Of a DNA stretch of 64,000 bases, positions 45,501 through 57,007 are shown in pieces. A program made the translations under genes and the position numbers. The notes below the pieces were generated by a model. The model did not search any database. It was not told where the DNA came from and saw nothing but the letters and a program-made list of their open reading frames with translations. Where the stretch lies: positions 10,069,674-10,133,673 of the forward strand of contig OZ024811.1 of assembly GCA_964017045.1 (NCBI GenBank), given 5' to 3'. This stretch comes from Omphiscola glabra. Taxonomy: Eukaryota > Mollusca > Gastropoda > Lymnaeidae. How positions within the stretch are numbered: position 1 is the first letter of the stretch; every line of letters begins with the position of its first letter.

Positions 45501-48500
45501 ATAACAATTCTTTAATTTGCAATTTTCCCACTTAGCGTTCACTTCACAATTACTTGAAAGATGATTTTTTGGATGAGCGATCCATTAAATCAATCTTAAG
45601 ACAGATTCTTGAGGGCGTGTCCTATCTACACTCAAAACTGACAATTCACAGGGACATAAAAGGTAAACATTTTATTTACATTGTATTTTTAGCTCTTTTG
45701 TGATATGTGGGGTACTTTATTTAGGGGTAACATCTCTGACTGTGCAGCAGTCATAGTCATGTGGGGTAACTAATCAATCTTTGGTCCCCAGATTATATAA
45801 GTAAATCTATTTAAGTTCTCCCCTCTTTAAAATATAACAACTGAATCATCAACCTGTATAATTCATCTCATGAGTAATTCAAAATCTGAATTTTTTTTTT
45901 TTTTAAAGGATTATGTATACACCAGAAAAACTATCGGTGGTCAGCTGCTCCATCAACGCCAGGAGTTTAAATATTGGAAGCATATTCGCTGATGATAAAA
46001 ATGGTTTAAGTGTGCAGAGGGCAAATATCCCCACTACTAAGACATTAATGTGGAGACAAAAGCGAGGCTAATTATCATCGTCTTAGATCAAACCCATGCT
46101 TATCAGTATCAGACCCTGGCACTGAAAAAAAGCATTAATAAAGAAATCGTCTCCTGTGAGATGAGGTGTTTCAGTTGGTAAAACAATAAGGGATTATATT
46201 AGGAACTAGACGAGTAAAACAAATGGTTGGTGACATACCTATCAGGTAGTTAAAGCCCAACAACAAATTATTGGTTGGCCACTTGATCAGAATGCCTGTC
46301 AACCAAGCTGCATTGCAAACATACAATAGCAGGCACTCCAATTTTATTGCAAGACGCCATTGATGGATCAACTGTGTTTAAAAAAAAATTAAAAAAGATG
46401 TTGCCACAATTAATGTTTACTGATTGGTTGGTTTTTTTTAAGCTGTAAAAGTAAATCATTTAAGCTTCGCCCACATTGATTTTGAACCCTTCGGCTATAT
46501 AGAGTGCTCATTCTTTTGTTGTGTAATGCATTTTATGAAATGGTTAATTATTCTCTAAGTTTTTGCACGTTTTAACTTGTCTTTGATAGAATAGTTTTTA
46601 ATTTTCATAATTTTAAAATGTTTTTTTTTTTTTTTACAGTAACTGTTTAATTTTTTCATCATTTTTGATGGGTTATTGCTAGTGACACATATTTCTATTT
46701 GAATACCAGTGCACGCTGCTTTTTACTACTGTCGCTGTTTGAAAAAGCATATAAATAGTTAATTTCGTAGTTTAAAATATAAAATTCTTATTTACCATTG
46801 CATTTTTCTTTTAAAATGTTATATATAATGCACATGCAGGTGAGAACATCTTATTGGATGAAAATTTTCAAATAAAACTGGCGGACTTTGGTGTGTCCAA
46901 AATCTTTCAAGATATTTCATTGTCAACTACAATGGGATCTTGGTCCATTCGATGGATGGCTCCTGAAATGTTTTACCCGTCCAATGATTACAGCTATGGA
47001 GTTGACATATGGTACTCTTTAATTTCTTCTTCTGTTTTTGTTGCTTATTGGTTATTTTTTTATATCTATAAAAGAACCCTAACAAAATGCTAACATGTAT
47101 ACTAAAGTTTGGCATAAATATGAAATTTAATAATAATAATATTGTTTACTTATTTATACCTATAATTTAGTATAATTGAATGTTTAAATCACATGGCAGT
47201 AGGCTGCACTGTTATTCAATGCTATCCAGAAAAGCTTCATTTAATAATTTAAAAGAAGACCAACAGATATCTTTTAATTTTTTAAAAATAAGTTCTCGGG
47301 CAAGATCTCCCATTCACAGGCTTTCATAGATCGAGACCACAAGATGATGAATAAGTAAGGAAACATTTGACATACTTGATTTAAAATTTGGATGCAACTC
47401 CCATTATTTTGAAATTTAAAAATTATAATATTTTTATTCCTGAATATTTATATTACAGGGCAACAGGCTGTACTGTAGTTGAAATGTTGACCAGAAATAA
47501 TCCATTCTTTGATAAAAAAGAAGAACAGCAGGTAGTTTTTCATCTAATGAGCAAGGATCCATCACCAGCTTATGCTCTACCAGAAACTTGCCCACTAGAA
47601 ATAATGAATTTTTTAAAAAGGGCTTTTGAAACAAACCCATCAATGAGACCCCATGCAAAAGACATTTTACTCAGTAATCTCTTCCCAGGTATAAACTCCA
47701 TGAATATCATAGTTAACAAATAATTCAGTTATATTAAAATTTAAAATTAAGATACTGCATAAAAATAATGTAAAAACGAATTATATGTAATTCTGCATTT
47801 TAAGAACTTTTTCTAGTTCTAGTAGTAGTATATACTTAAAAATTACTTAGGCAATGATTTTTTTTCATTTTTGGTTAAATTTGGGTGGGTGTGGGAGATA
47901 AAGAAAAATTCATAACTAAGCTTACATATTTTAAAGAAGAAAGGGGGGGAAAAGTAATACATTTTTTTGTAATTATTCTTAAATTTTATATTAGTCAATT
48001 TTACAGATGATTTGTCTTTTGCAAAGTTAATTTAACATAACAAAGACTGGACTTTAGATTGGCTTTGGGTTTTATTTTTCAAAAAGGATTATAAAATTTA
48101 CAGCTTTTCTCAGACTTTTTAGATAAGATTCTATGTTGTATACAAATCTGAAAAATTAGTAAAACACAGTAAGGTTAAACCTGAAAAAGGAATGCAACAA
48201 AACAACAAACGTGTCGACAGGAAGCCTTCATCAGCGGACATATAGAAAAAACAAATAAAATTTTAAAATATCAAAAAATTAATAAATATTATAGCACTTA
48301 GCTGAGAAGTAGAGTGCCAATTTTTTTTTGCTGCCCTCTTCGACACTACTTCTCAGCTGAGTGCTATAATATTTTATGATATTTTTTAATTTTGTTTGTT
48401 TTTTCTATTTGTTCGCTGATGAAGGCTTCCTGCCGACACATTGGTTGTTTTGTTGCGTTCCTTTTTTCAGGTTTAACCTTACTGTGTTTTACTAATTTCC

Positions 48501-51085
48501 TATTGTGCTAACCTGATTGCAGTCTCCCCCCTTATTACCCTATAAAAATATTGCTGCTCTTTCACAGAGGATGGTAAGCCACTCATGAAACATGTGAGAG
48601 AAGATGAGGGGCATGAAATTTTTCGTGGTACCACCATACCTGTAGGATCAAATTACAGTATCCGACAAATCCATCAGGTTTGTTAGTTTTAAAATCACCA
48701 TATTTTTTAGATCAAAGATATAATAAATTCATTTAATTAAAGTTAATTTTTTCACATCCTATACTGGAAATTCTGTTTGAATTTAACAATTTAAAAAAGA
48801 TATTCATTATGTGCCAAGATATGCAGTACAAAAAATGGATGAACCTGTGGCTGGGCCATCAGTACAAGAACTAATAGAAATATTTTTGAAAACATTTTTA
48901 GGAGAGGATTTAGTGATAATTATGAATATTTTAACATTCCCCGTGTAATTTTAGTTTCGGATTCTTTTTCTAGTGAATCTGATACTGGTCCTAGTGATAC
49001 TGAAGTGGGCCTACTGTTAAGACTTCAAGTTAGGCCCAGAGGTTGGACAAGGACTGATTGAATTTTAGTCACAGAAGCTACAGATTATAGATCAAAACTA
49101 ATAAATTTTATAGGCAACCCAAATCAGTTCCACAGTTGTTAATAATAACTTTTTTGCCTGAGATTTTGTATGTTGTACTTGGTTTTAGCTGTGGTCCCAA
49201 TTTGTTATTTCTTTCAGTAATTAATTACCTAAAATTGCTTTCAGAGGCTTATTTGTATAAGAAACCTTAGCAAACTATACATTTCTGAGAGATAAATGAA
49301 TTAGCTACCACACTGGTATAAGTATTTTAATGGAATCTATTAAAAAAATGATGATGTTATGAGCACTTGAAAGCAAGGCATTTCAGACCAGTACCAGGCG
49401 TGTCTTTTTGCAGTGACCTACTTTTTCCCTGAGGCCCAAGCACGTCTATTTGCCACATAGAGGGGTATCTAATAATATACTAATATAGACACAAAATCGA
49501 GGATATAGCCTTTCACCATAGTCTCGGGCAGAATAGTTATGGGAATAGTCAAATTTTATTTTCATTTTTTAAATAATGAAAATCGACCAATTGCTGAGTT
49601 GTTTGTGCAGATCTGAATTTTGTTGTTTCCATGGCGCTACCTAGCGCTATTGATGACGACTTACGCCCACATAGATGGGTATCTAATATAAATACAAAAA
49701 TGAGGATTAACCTTTCACCATAGTCTCGGAAAGAATGTTTATTCTTTGGGAGAATAGTCGAATTTTATTTTGCTTTTTAAATTATGAAAATCAACCAATT
49801 ACTGAATTTTTTGTGCTGATCTGTAAACCTATCAAATTTTGGCTCTTTTCAAAATAATGTCTGGGCCACAGGGAATAGTTAGCAAAATAATATTTGGTAG
49901 TGAGGTAATATATAGCAAAAGTAGGTAAGTACCAGAAGGGTTAATAGTAAAAATAAACATACAGTATGAATAAGGTATACACCTAAAAATCGTACATTGT
50001 ACGCCAAAATCGTAAGAGTGAACAGGTCTGGCATGTTGATTTTAAAAAATGTTTGTGCTCTCCAAGGTCAAGGATACTGAACAAAAAAATTTACGGGTTG
50101 GAAAATATAGCCAAATTTATCTCCATCCATTTACCTTTCTAAAAATATATACTTATTGGGGTCTTGTATCAATATTTCCATGTCATTTAATGCTATTTCA
50201 AAATGCACACAAGAGCTCCCACACTATAGCATGATTCTAATAATTCTATACCACAGTTCATGGGTTAAGTTATAAACTTTTTTTTAAATGCTATTGAAAG
50301 TTATTTTAAAACAATCTGAACAGAATAAAACTATTAATGGATAGTACTAAATGCTAACAGTTGAGTATTATAACACCTAAGGATTCCAAAGTCCAGATAA
50401 AAAAAGATATGCTAACATATTTTATGTCATATAAAAAGAACAATAATTCATAAATATAACATTGCTTCCTAGTTCAATAGGAAACTTGTCCCCCAATCTG
50501 ACAAAATTAAAGTTTTTGGAAATGCTACTCTGATAAGTTCTCTTTCAAATCACACCTGCATAAGCTAATGTATTTTGGAGTGAGAGATTAAAAATGCTTT
50601 CCGATTCCTGGTTTAATATTTTTATTTTGAATAGCTAACTCCGTTTTCTGCATGTTTAGCAAAGTTAAAGACTTAAAATTAAAAAATTTGTAAAATATTG
50701 TATTTGAAGATTTCAAAAGATAAGTACCATAATTATTTTTCATATGAATTTGTTTTTAAAATATTTTCAGGCAAGATCCATTCAAAATCCAAGTTTCTCA
50801 GGAAGGTTGAGACCACAAGATGAAGAAATAATAAGAAGACATTGGAATTACATGATGGAAGAATTAGATGCAACACTTCCTGTTATTGATGACTTGATTT
50901 TTTTTGGAGTCCTTTACAAATCTGACAAACAGGAAATAATTAACCATTCATCCCGCAAGATAAGAACTGAAATTATGCTAGAAAAGTTGTTTTGTGCTGG
51001 GTCAGGGCCAGCCTTTGGTCTGTTTTTAAATGTAATAAAGAAACACTACAGTTACATTGCAGATAAATTGAGAGTAGGTATGTGA
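36562..51085 (+). CDS. MAP3K/STE11-like kinase with C-terminal CARD (nine exons)
   Basis: Predicted coding exons: 36562-36622, 37134-37169, 38152-38303, 45125-45244, 45536-45662, 46840-47011, 47459-47688, 48568-48677, 50771-51085. All introns are GT-AG, phases agree at every junction, and the total is 1323 nt, giving 440 residues. The kinase (about 40-312) shows the glycine loop KSGGFGPVFEV (48-58), candidate catalytic lysine VKQ (K70), HRDIKGEN (161-168, catalytic D163), ADFG (D181) and MAPE (205-208). IHRDIKGENIL and WATGCTVVEMLT are typical of STE11 MAP3 kinases. Residues 350-432 match a CARD (RPQDEEIIRRHWNYMMEEL to YIADKL), which pairs with other CARDs in innate immune and death signalling. 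The architecture recalls RIPK2, but the kinase is not RIPK-like. The ATG follows a possible acceptor at 36556-36557, so a 5' untranslated exon may exist. A small exon could be missing in the 6.8-kb intron 3. Role in immune signalling is inference. Confidence 0.8.
37250..37955 (+). mobile_element. LINE 3' fragment in kinase intron 2 (L2/CR1-like)
   Basis: Translation shows LLRELHLLPVCARIEYKI and then LHDLAPSYLKALMMSCVPT, the C-terminal part of an L2/CR1-like ORF2, then decayed sequence and a TTATTATTATTA-like tail. The 3' untranslated part is duplicated: about 37606-37763 and 37766-37920 both run from GAAAACA(C/T)AT-type sequence through CACCTGCTGGG to GAGCCTTAATTAG. It is inactive. Confidence 0.75.
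39251..39414. mobile_element. Small hAT MITE in kinase intron 3
   Basis: 164 bp with ends CAGGCCTGCACAAC and GTTGTGCAGGCCTG, a perfect 14-bp inverted repeat. The flanking octamers ATCTAATG and AACTAAAG match at six of eight positions, consistent with an old 8-bp hAT duplication. The interior has CGGCCCGC motifs next to both ends. Confidence 0.75.
41331..41520 (+). repeat. Fold-back repeat, single arm
   Basis: GGGGGAGACTGCAATCAGG through TTAGTAAAACACAGTAAGG, GGAAGCCTTCATCAGCG and CTTAGCTCAGAAGTAG equals one arm of the palindrome at 48153-48535. Only one arm is present here. Confidence 0.8.
42061..43790 (+). pseudogene. hAT transposase (GTF2IRD2/Charlie-like), decayed
   Basis: Fragments read in order: AEKQKPYSDGETVKLCFQEC near 42136, then after the LINE insertion LLPLKNTTRGEVYKALKAF near 42670, YHCIIHQQSLCSKLKDD near 42865, HTDVCWLSKRKVLARF near 43050 and LAFLTDITITDHLNKLNLKL near 43190. 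A frameshift near 43400 leads into the downstream frame to 43701, and a C-terminal FGSTYVC-stop-AGFSVMTNIKSK remnant follows near 43710. The order and motifs match hAT transposases of the kind domesticated as GTF2IRD2 (from memory). Stops, a frameshift and an insertion make it non-functional. Confidence 0.8.
42361..42614 (+). mobile_element. L2-like LINE 3' fragment inside the hAT
   Basis: CCACTACACATCCACAATAT through CTCTTTAAACTCTACTA and the tail GGTGAGCCCAGCCCTAGGC plus (AAT)n match 13500-13851 of the LINE at 12067. About 250 bp remains, an extreme 5' truncation. Confidence 0.85.
44122..45124. other. Kinase intron 3, distal part
   Basis: AT-rich intron sequence after the hAT element. A small extra exon was looked for because the segment between K70 and HPRLI is short, but no candidate with both splice sites and a sensible reading frame was convincing. 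Confidence 0.5.
47195..47355 (+). pseudogene. Decayed copies of kinase exons 7 and 9 inside intron 6
   Basis: 47195-47292 aligns along its whole length to the start of exon 7: GGCAGTAGGCTGCACTGTTA corresponds to GGCAACAGGCTGTACTGTAG, and AAAGAAGACCAACAG corresponds to AAAGAAGAACAGCAG. Directly after it, 47299-47355 aligns to the start of exon 9: GCAAGATC, CATTCA and GAGACCACAAGATGATGAA correspond to GCAAGATC, CATTCA and GAGACCACAAGATGAAGAA. Neither copy keeps an acceptor AG in the right place or an open frame. Exon 8 sequence and its flanking introns are absent between them. This looks like a relic of a partial internal or gene duplication. Confidence 0.75.
48153..48535. repeat. Large fold-back element in kinase intron 7
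   Basis: AAATTAGTAAAACACAG at 48153 is mirrored by CTGTGTTTTACTAATTT ending at 48498, and pairing continues inward through GGTTAAACCTG, GGAAGCCTTCATCAGC and CACTTAGCTGAGAAGTAG to a centre near 48325. The right arm continues to about 48535 with sequence found at the left of the single-arm copy at 41331. No coding capacity was seen. Confidence 0.9.
48795..49965 (+). repeat. Possible piggyBac remnant with a duplicated 165-bp segment
   Basis: SDSFSSESDTGPSDTEVGL near 48960 resembles the acidic N-terminal region of piggyBac transposases, and AGAAGGGTTAA near 49937 could be a piggyBac end at TTAA, but the left end was not found. Inside, 49451-49618 and 49667-49823 are direct repeats of about 165 bp, each running from CACATAGA(G/T)GGGTATCTAA through CCTTTCACCATAGTCTCGG to TGTGC(A/T)GATCTG. 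Confidence 0.45.
49976..50030 (+). repeat. CAGACCTG MITE fragment in kinase intron 8
   Basis: AAAATCGTACATTGTACGCC followed by AAAATCGTAAGAGTGAACAG and GTCTG is the right end of the CAGACCTG-ended MITE family and nearly identical to 63238-63285. The rest of the element is absent. Confidence 0.75.
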
Positions 51086-53658
51086 CAGCGACAGAAAGTA
51101 AAAATTTTAATTAATTTTTTTTTAAATTTTGTAATATCTTAGCTACCGGCACATTTATAAAATTAATTTTTAACTGATTTAACAGCTACGTGATTGTGAA
51201 TATTCACTCCACAAGCATGATAAGATCTGTACGCTTTTTAAAAATTATAACAGTAAAAAAATTGAGACCAAAGTCATCAATCTGCTTTAAATAATTTGTC
51301 TTGTGTGTGGGATGGATTGCCAGACCAGTATGGCAGCTTTTAATTTGAAAAAAAAACTCAACCAAACGGGTTAAGCCAATGCGGCAAGGGATTAAATATT
51401 TTGCGATCCATGCAATGCTAACTGAAAATATAAAGAATGGTGTGGTCCGATCCAAAAGCTTGTTTTAACTATGACATAATGTTTCCAATTTCAATTAGTC
51501 AATTATTAACATAAAAGGGAATACATAAAAATGAAAAGTTATATAGCCATTTTTATTCTGTTGTTTTTGTCTTCTTTTTATACTCTCATAAAATCTAGGT
51601 TAATTATGATATTAATTTAAAGTTTTAATAACCTTTCCTACAACAAAACAGTGAATACTAAAACATTTTGAATTAATCATTTAAATAAATTATTTAAGAT
51701 TTTTGTAGTAAAAAGTAAATTCAATTATGCATATCTTATTAATATGATAGATAAGCTTTTAAAAAATATGTTTAACATTCTGATGTAGCTATTTATAGCA
51801 TTCAGCTACACCTCTGATTTGTGGAAGTTATAAAACAATTAACAGATTTAATTTCAATTTCATGTAAGAAAAGGATTTATAAGAATATTAGGAAAGTATT
51901 TATTTTTTCTCCATGCAAGACTTTCAAAAAAATGATTGATGGCTTAAAAGCTAGCCATTCTTTTTAGGCCAGCGGTTCCCAACCTGTACATATAATATCA
52001 TATAACGCTTGAAGGTACACAAAAATTATGATATTGGCAGATAACAACAAAAATAAATTTTTACGCTTTTTTTTACGAGACGCTATATTTCATTCAATAA
52101 TTATAATTTTATTAATAATAAACCTTATTTTTTTTTTTTTTATTCAAATAAAATGAATGAGAACCCCCAGAAGTCAGAGGTTGATTGTTTTTATCTATTT
52201 TTGTCCCAATATGTGGCAAAATACTGCAATTTTTGTTTTAAAGATTTGTTTTAGCTACGTTATTTGTAAAAAGAAACTGAAAAAACTTTTAAAAATAGAA
52301 AATAATATCCTATGACAGCTTTATTTTTTATCTGATTCATTTGATTACTTAGCTAATCTAACATTAATACAAGTCTGAGGTTTTTTCACCTGTTCAGGTT
52401 CCTATCCTTTATGATATGTTTTTCTTTTGGCTTGTGTGTTAATTAAGGATACTGGCTCAATTTAATATACCACATGTAAAATAGAACCAAAAAATGATTG
52501 AAGTACCGTAACTCGCTTCCTGTGTTTTTAAGAATGTTTTTTTTAAAAAAAACTACTGCATTTTATTCTGTGCACCTTGTGTGTTGCACTACCACACACA
52601 TTTATTGAGTAAGTTTTTAAAATGCAAAGAATTTTCAATATAACATATGAATCTTTAAAATTGAAGTGGCTGATGTAATTATTTTTGTCTTTCATCAATA
52701 TCATGAATTTTACTTGAAACTGATTTAATGTTTTTGAAAACAGATTTTTGTCTGTCTGCAACCTAGTTTTATTGAAAAAATAAATAAAATGACAAACTCT
52801 TTATAATTATATATATTCTTTTTTTAATTCAAGAAAGTAAAATAATTAAGTAAGAAATAATATACACTTTATATAACCAGAGTCATGCTGAGGCAAAATG
52901 GTGTCTTAGGTTTTGACCTATGCCTGGACAAGGAAATGATTTAGGGATGGCAACCTGATATGTTCTGAGTCTATACAGAGCAGGAGCACTGTCCTGCAGA
53001 AAAAGTGACAAGTTGATAAGATATAGAATCACAGTTGCTGCACTGCAGGAGATAGGATGGAAAGACTTGGACATATTAAACACTAATACTAATACTCAGT
53101 TCACAGTAACAACTTTACGTCAAATTTTTGTATGAACACTTTTGTGTGTGGTTTCTTTTTTGAGATTTTGTTCAAAATTTGATCACATACTAAGTTGTTG
53201 GATGCGATACCCAAATACAGAATTACTTTTTTTCATGTGACATTACAGCAGATTTATAAAAATGGCAGTAAAATATTTGAAAACACGACATGGTCAAGTT
53301 TCTCACACCTTCGAAAGATAAATGCCATTTCTGATACCGGTACTACAAAAATTGGCAAAATTTAAATTTCACTACAAGAAGCCTGGCTGCTAAGGATTGC
53401 TTAAACTGTGGGCCCTGATTGCCTTAAGAATTTAAATGAATGGTCAGTTTAGTTATATGCGCAATTTATTTATTCATATGTAATATTAAATAATGCTAGG
53501 ACTATATTAATAGTAATATTTATAATATAGTCATAGTAAAGTAGAACCGGTACTCATACTCAGAGGAAATTTCAGGAATTTATGAAAAATAACAAAACAC
53601 TCCCACTGAATAGACCTACTAAGTAACCATATTAAATTATTCTGCCTTTAGTATAGCC
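51086..53658. other. Intergenic, no gene recognised
   Basis: AT-rich 3' flank of the kinase gene. A CAGCGGTTCCCAACC-like motif near 51971 resembles a hAT end but has no partner. Frames of 60-83 codons on the minus strand have no recognisable features. A poly(A) signal for the kinase gene is expected here; several AATAAA matches exist and none can be preferred. Confidence 0.5.
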
Positions 53659-55841
53659 TATACACCTATACCTCGCTGTACGGCCGCTCTTTATACGTCA
53701 TTTCGCTATTACAGCCTTTTTAATTAAATTATGGCACTTTTACGGTTCACGATGTTTCATTATACGGCCAATAGATAACCTCTCTTAAGTTTCAGCTTCT
53801 CCCCTTAGACTTAGGCGGCTCTGCTTTAGTAGTCTGCCTTATTTCCTGTGCTATCCCACCTTATTCATATCCTGTGACTCAGTAAGTTGACGTGTTTGTT
53901 CCTGTTTCTTTTCTGGTTGGGTTTTGTTTCTGTTTTATTTGTTTGGATTGATTGGTGAATTGTAAGCATATTTGGTACGTATGAATCAGATTGACTGTAT
54001 TTTCGTTATTTATGTAATTAATTCATTAATTCTTTCAAATATATTCGTTACTTTTTTATCAAAAAATGTCAATGAAACGTTCGTTGAAGTTACATATCGG
54101 TACTGATAAAAAGAGAAGCCGAAAGTCTATCACGCTAGAGACCAAATTAGAAGTTTTACATCGCATTGAAGCTGGTGAAAAAATAATTAACATTTGCAAT
54201 GCAATGGGACTGGCGAAGTCCACAGTTCAATGTATTCGGGATATGAAAGAAGAAATTAAAACGCAGTCGCTCTCTGCTGCACATTCAAGTTTTTCAAATA
54301 TAACTCGCCGAAGAAGCACCATAATGGAGAACATGGAAAAATTATTAGATACGACTGATACGTGGATTGAAATTGAAGACAATAATCAACGAAGGATACC
54401 AATGAGCCAAATGACTATCCAGGAAAAGGCTAAAATCTAAAAGTATTTTTGAAAATTTAATGGAGGATTCTGATGTATCTGTGAAAGATGTATCATTCCG
54501 AGGTTGGTTTGAAAAATTCAAAAATCACCACAATTTGCACAATTTAAAAATGAAAGGGGAAAGAGCTAGTGCTGATGATGACGCAGCTAAAGAATATCCC
54601 AACATTTTGTAAAGAATTATTGAAAGAGGTGGATACCGACCTGAACAGGTGTTCAATGTAGACGAGACAGGACTCTATTGGAAGCGAATGCCTGAAAGAA
54701 CTTACATTTCAACATGTGAAAACTCTGCATCCGGATTTAAGGTTTCAAAAGAAAGATTAACTTTGCTGCTTGGTGCTAATGCTGCTGGGGATTTTAAGCT
54801 AAAACCACTTTTAGTAAACCTTTCCGAAAATCCAAGGTGTTTTAAAGGGGTGAACAAGAAACAATTGCCTGTCATTTGGAGATGCAACAAGAAAGGTTGG
54901 ATTACTAAAATTCTCTTTGAAGACTGGTTTAAAAATTACTTTTGCAGAGAAGTAAAAAAAATACTTGAAGGAGAATAACTTAAAAGGCATTGCTCATTTT
55001 GGATAATGCTCCAGGGCACCCAGTTAATTTATCCAAATTATCTGACGATGTGGAGATTGAGTATCTTCCCAAAAATACAACAGCTCTGATCCAGCCAATG
55101 GATCAGGGTGCAATAGCCACTTTTAAGGCTTATTATGTACGCAGGACTTTTCGTAAACTTATTCACGAAACTGATGGTGAATCTTCAATAAAACAGTTTT
55201 GGAAAAAATACAACATCAGAGATGCCATAGATAACATTAGCGAATCGTGGAAGGAATTAAAATCAACCACAATGAACCAAGTTTGGAACAAAATCTGGCC
55301 AGAATACATCAAAACTAATGAACCTGAAGTTGATTCTCTTTCTGAAATTCGACAAAACATACTAATCTTAGGAAGCCATCTTGGTTTTGAGGATTTGGAA
55401 GAAGGTGATTTGATTGGCCTTCTAAATGCTGACAGAGTACCTCTTTCAAACGAGGAACTGATCCAGTTTGATTCACAACAAGCACTTGATGAAGAGCCAG
55501 AGCCTGCTGTCTGCCAACAGCTAACTGCAAAGAACTTATCAAACATTTTTTTTTAAAATAAATATGTGCATATGATTTCTTTTGTTTTTTAATTTATATG
55601 TTTATTTTTTTAATTTCTGTTTACTATTACAATGTTTTGTACTTTTATTTTTATAGGAAATGAAAAGAATAAAAGGATTTATGAACTAACGACTATATTA
55701 TTATATACAAAAATTGGAACAGATCCAATTAAATTTGTATGGGTTTATATTAAAAATTATTGATTCATTATGCGGCTTTTCGCTTTACGGCCAACTTTTC
55801 CGGAACGTATCTAGGCCGTAAAGCGAGGTATGGGTATACTG
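53659..55841 (+). mobile_element. Tigger/pogo DNA transposon
   Basis: The right end reads GGCCGTAAAGCGAGGTATGG then GTATACTG, followed by TA (55842-55843). The left end has the matching but decayed TATACACCTATACCTCGC and TGTACGGCC from about 53659. TA targeting and the transposase inside assign it to the pogo branch of Tc1/mariner. The exact left boundary is uncertain by about 10 bp. Confidence 0.85.
54066..55556 (+). pseudogene. Tigger-like transposase, frameshifted
   Basis: Begins MSMKRSLKLH at 54066 with a pogo-type helix-turn-helix (TLETKLEVLHRIEAGE, then AMGLAKSTVQ), followed by a CENP-B-like second DNA-binding region (FRGWFEKFKNHHNLH near 54500). The catalytic core is visible: NVDETGLYWKRMP (first Asp, near 54655), LILDNAPGHP (second Asp, near 54993) and QPMDQGAIATFK (third Asp, near 55095). 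Length and order match Tigger-element-derived proteins. The frame shifts near 54436 and 54975, and a TAA interrupts near 54610, so no full transposase can be made. Minus-strand frames at 55163-55546 are shadows. Confidence 0.88.
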
Positions 55842-56435
55842 TAAATTGTCCAAAGTAGCCTGTATAATATTTATAGTATAAATATATCAGATGTCTTTGA
55901 CACTATGTATTTTGAGTCATAATAAATTAGGATACGGAATAACGAAAATACGCCTAATTGAAATAATAGTTATTTATTAATATACTAGCGAGAACCCGGC
56001 ATGCGTTGCTATTCCGCTCAATGAAAAAATTGTTTGTGTTTAAATTAAGTTTTAAAGTAATTTTTAAATAGAAAATATTTATTGTTTTTTCCGTCTAGTG
56101 CAGCGGTTCTCAACCTTTCTAATGCCGCGACCCCTTAATGCAGTTCCTCATGCTGTGGCGACCCCCAACCATAAACTTATGTTCGTTGCTACTTCTTAAC
56201 AGTTATTTTGCTTCTGTTATGTATAGTAATGAAAATATCTGATATGCATTATTTATTTCCATGGTTACAAATTGAACATAATTCAAACATGGTCATTAAT
56301 CACAAAAAACAATAGATAATTATAAATTGTGAACTATTTATTTCTAACAACAAATAAATGAGATTTTGTCTTGAAGCATGATGTAGAATGGGTAACAGTC
56401 TTAACATAACTACAGTAAACTACATTGCTACATTT

Positions 56436-57007
56436 TGCAAAAGTATGCGTAAAAAGCCAACGTCAGTGCGAAGGTTGAGATTGCTTCTTTTTTACCAGAT
56501 CAGAAATGCTCGGGGCAGTTTTTGCAAGCGCACAACGAAGATCATATTTCACAACAAGTCTACTTCTGTATTTAGACTTCATTACCATGTCATCTATTCT
56601 TCTGCGGACAGTGTCGTTGGATAATGGAAATTGTACTCAATTCCGTAACAAATTTATCTCCGATCATAACGCAAACAATGTCTTTGGCCGCTGGCAGCAA
56701 TAAATCTTCAGCAATGGTGTGAGGTTTCAAAGCTCTGGCGATTCTGAGTGCCACCAAATAGCTTCACCGGCTGCTACGTTTTGTTTGTGGTACTTTCCTC
56801 CAGTGTCAAGTCTGGCTTTCTGGAGTCCATCAGCTTTACTTCTAAAATAGTTTGTATCCTTGCCGGCAAAGCTCGGATGCTTGCTATCAAAATGGCTGTT
56901 TAGTTTGTTCGGCTTCATAGATTCGGCTGATAGAACTTCACAACAAATAACACATTGCGGTTTCTCAATCCCTGTTGTAATTATTGAAGTAAAACCATAC
57001 TGTAAAT
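56436..57007 (-). pseudogene. SPIN/OC1-like hAT transposase, internally deleted
   Basis: The minus strand encodes an N-terminal BED-type finger region (QCVIC near 56960, then LNSHFDSKHPSFAGKDTNYF and KARLDTGGKYHKQNVAAGEA near 56780). It then gives LLLPAAKDIVCVMIGDKF near 56690 and PLSNDTVRRRIDDM near 56610. The reading passes straight to the C-terminal KYRSRLVVKYDLRCALAKTA (near 56550) and SDLVKKKQSQPSH. The whole catalytic middle of a hAT transposase, several hundred residues, is missing, so this is an internal-deletion derivative. The open frame upstream of 57007 comes from the nested MITE and is not part of the original protein. Confidence 0.8.

Noticed and set aside
45929..46050. GC-richer stretch in kinase intron 5 as an extra exon
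   Set aside because: Exons 5 and 6 join in phase within conserved HRDIKGEN; an insertion there would break the catalytic loop.
48400..48440. CTGATGA core resembling a hammerhead ribozyme
   Set aside because: The conserved GAAA and flanking helices are absent; it is part of the palindrome arm.
55163..55546. 127-codon minus-strand frame
   Set aside because: Antisense shadow of the Tigger transposase C-terminal half.
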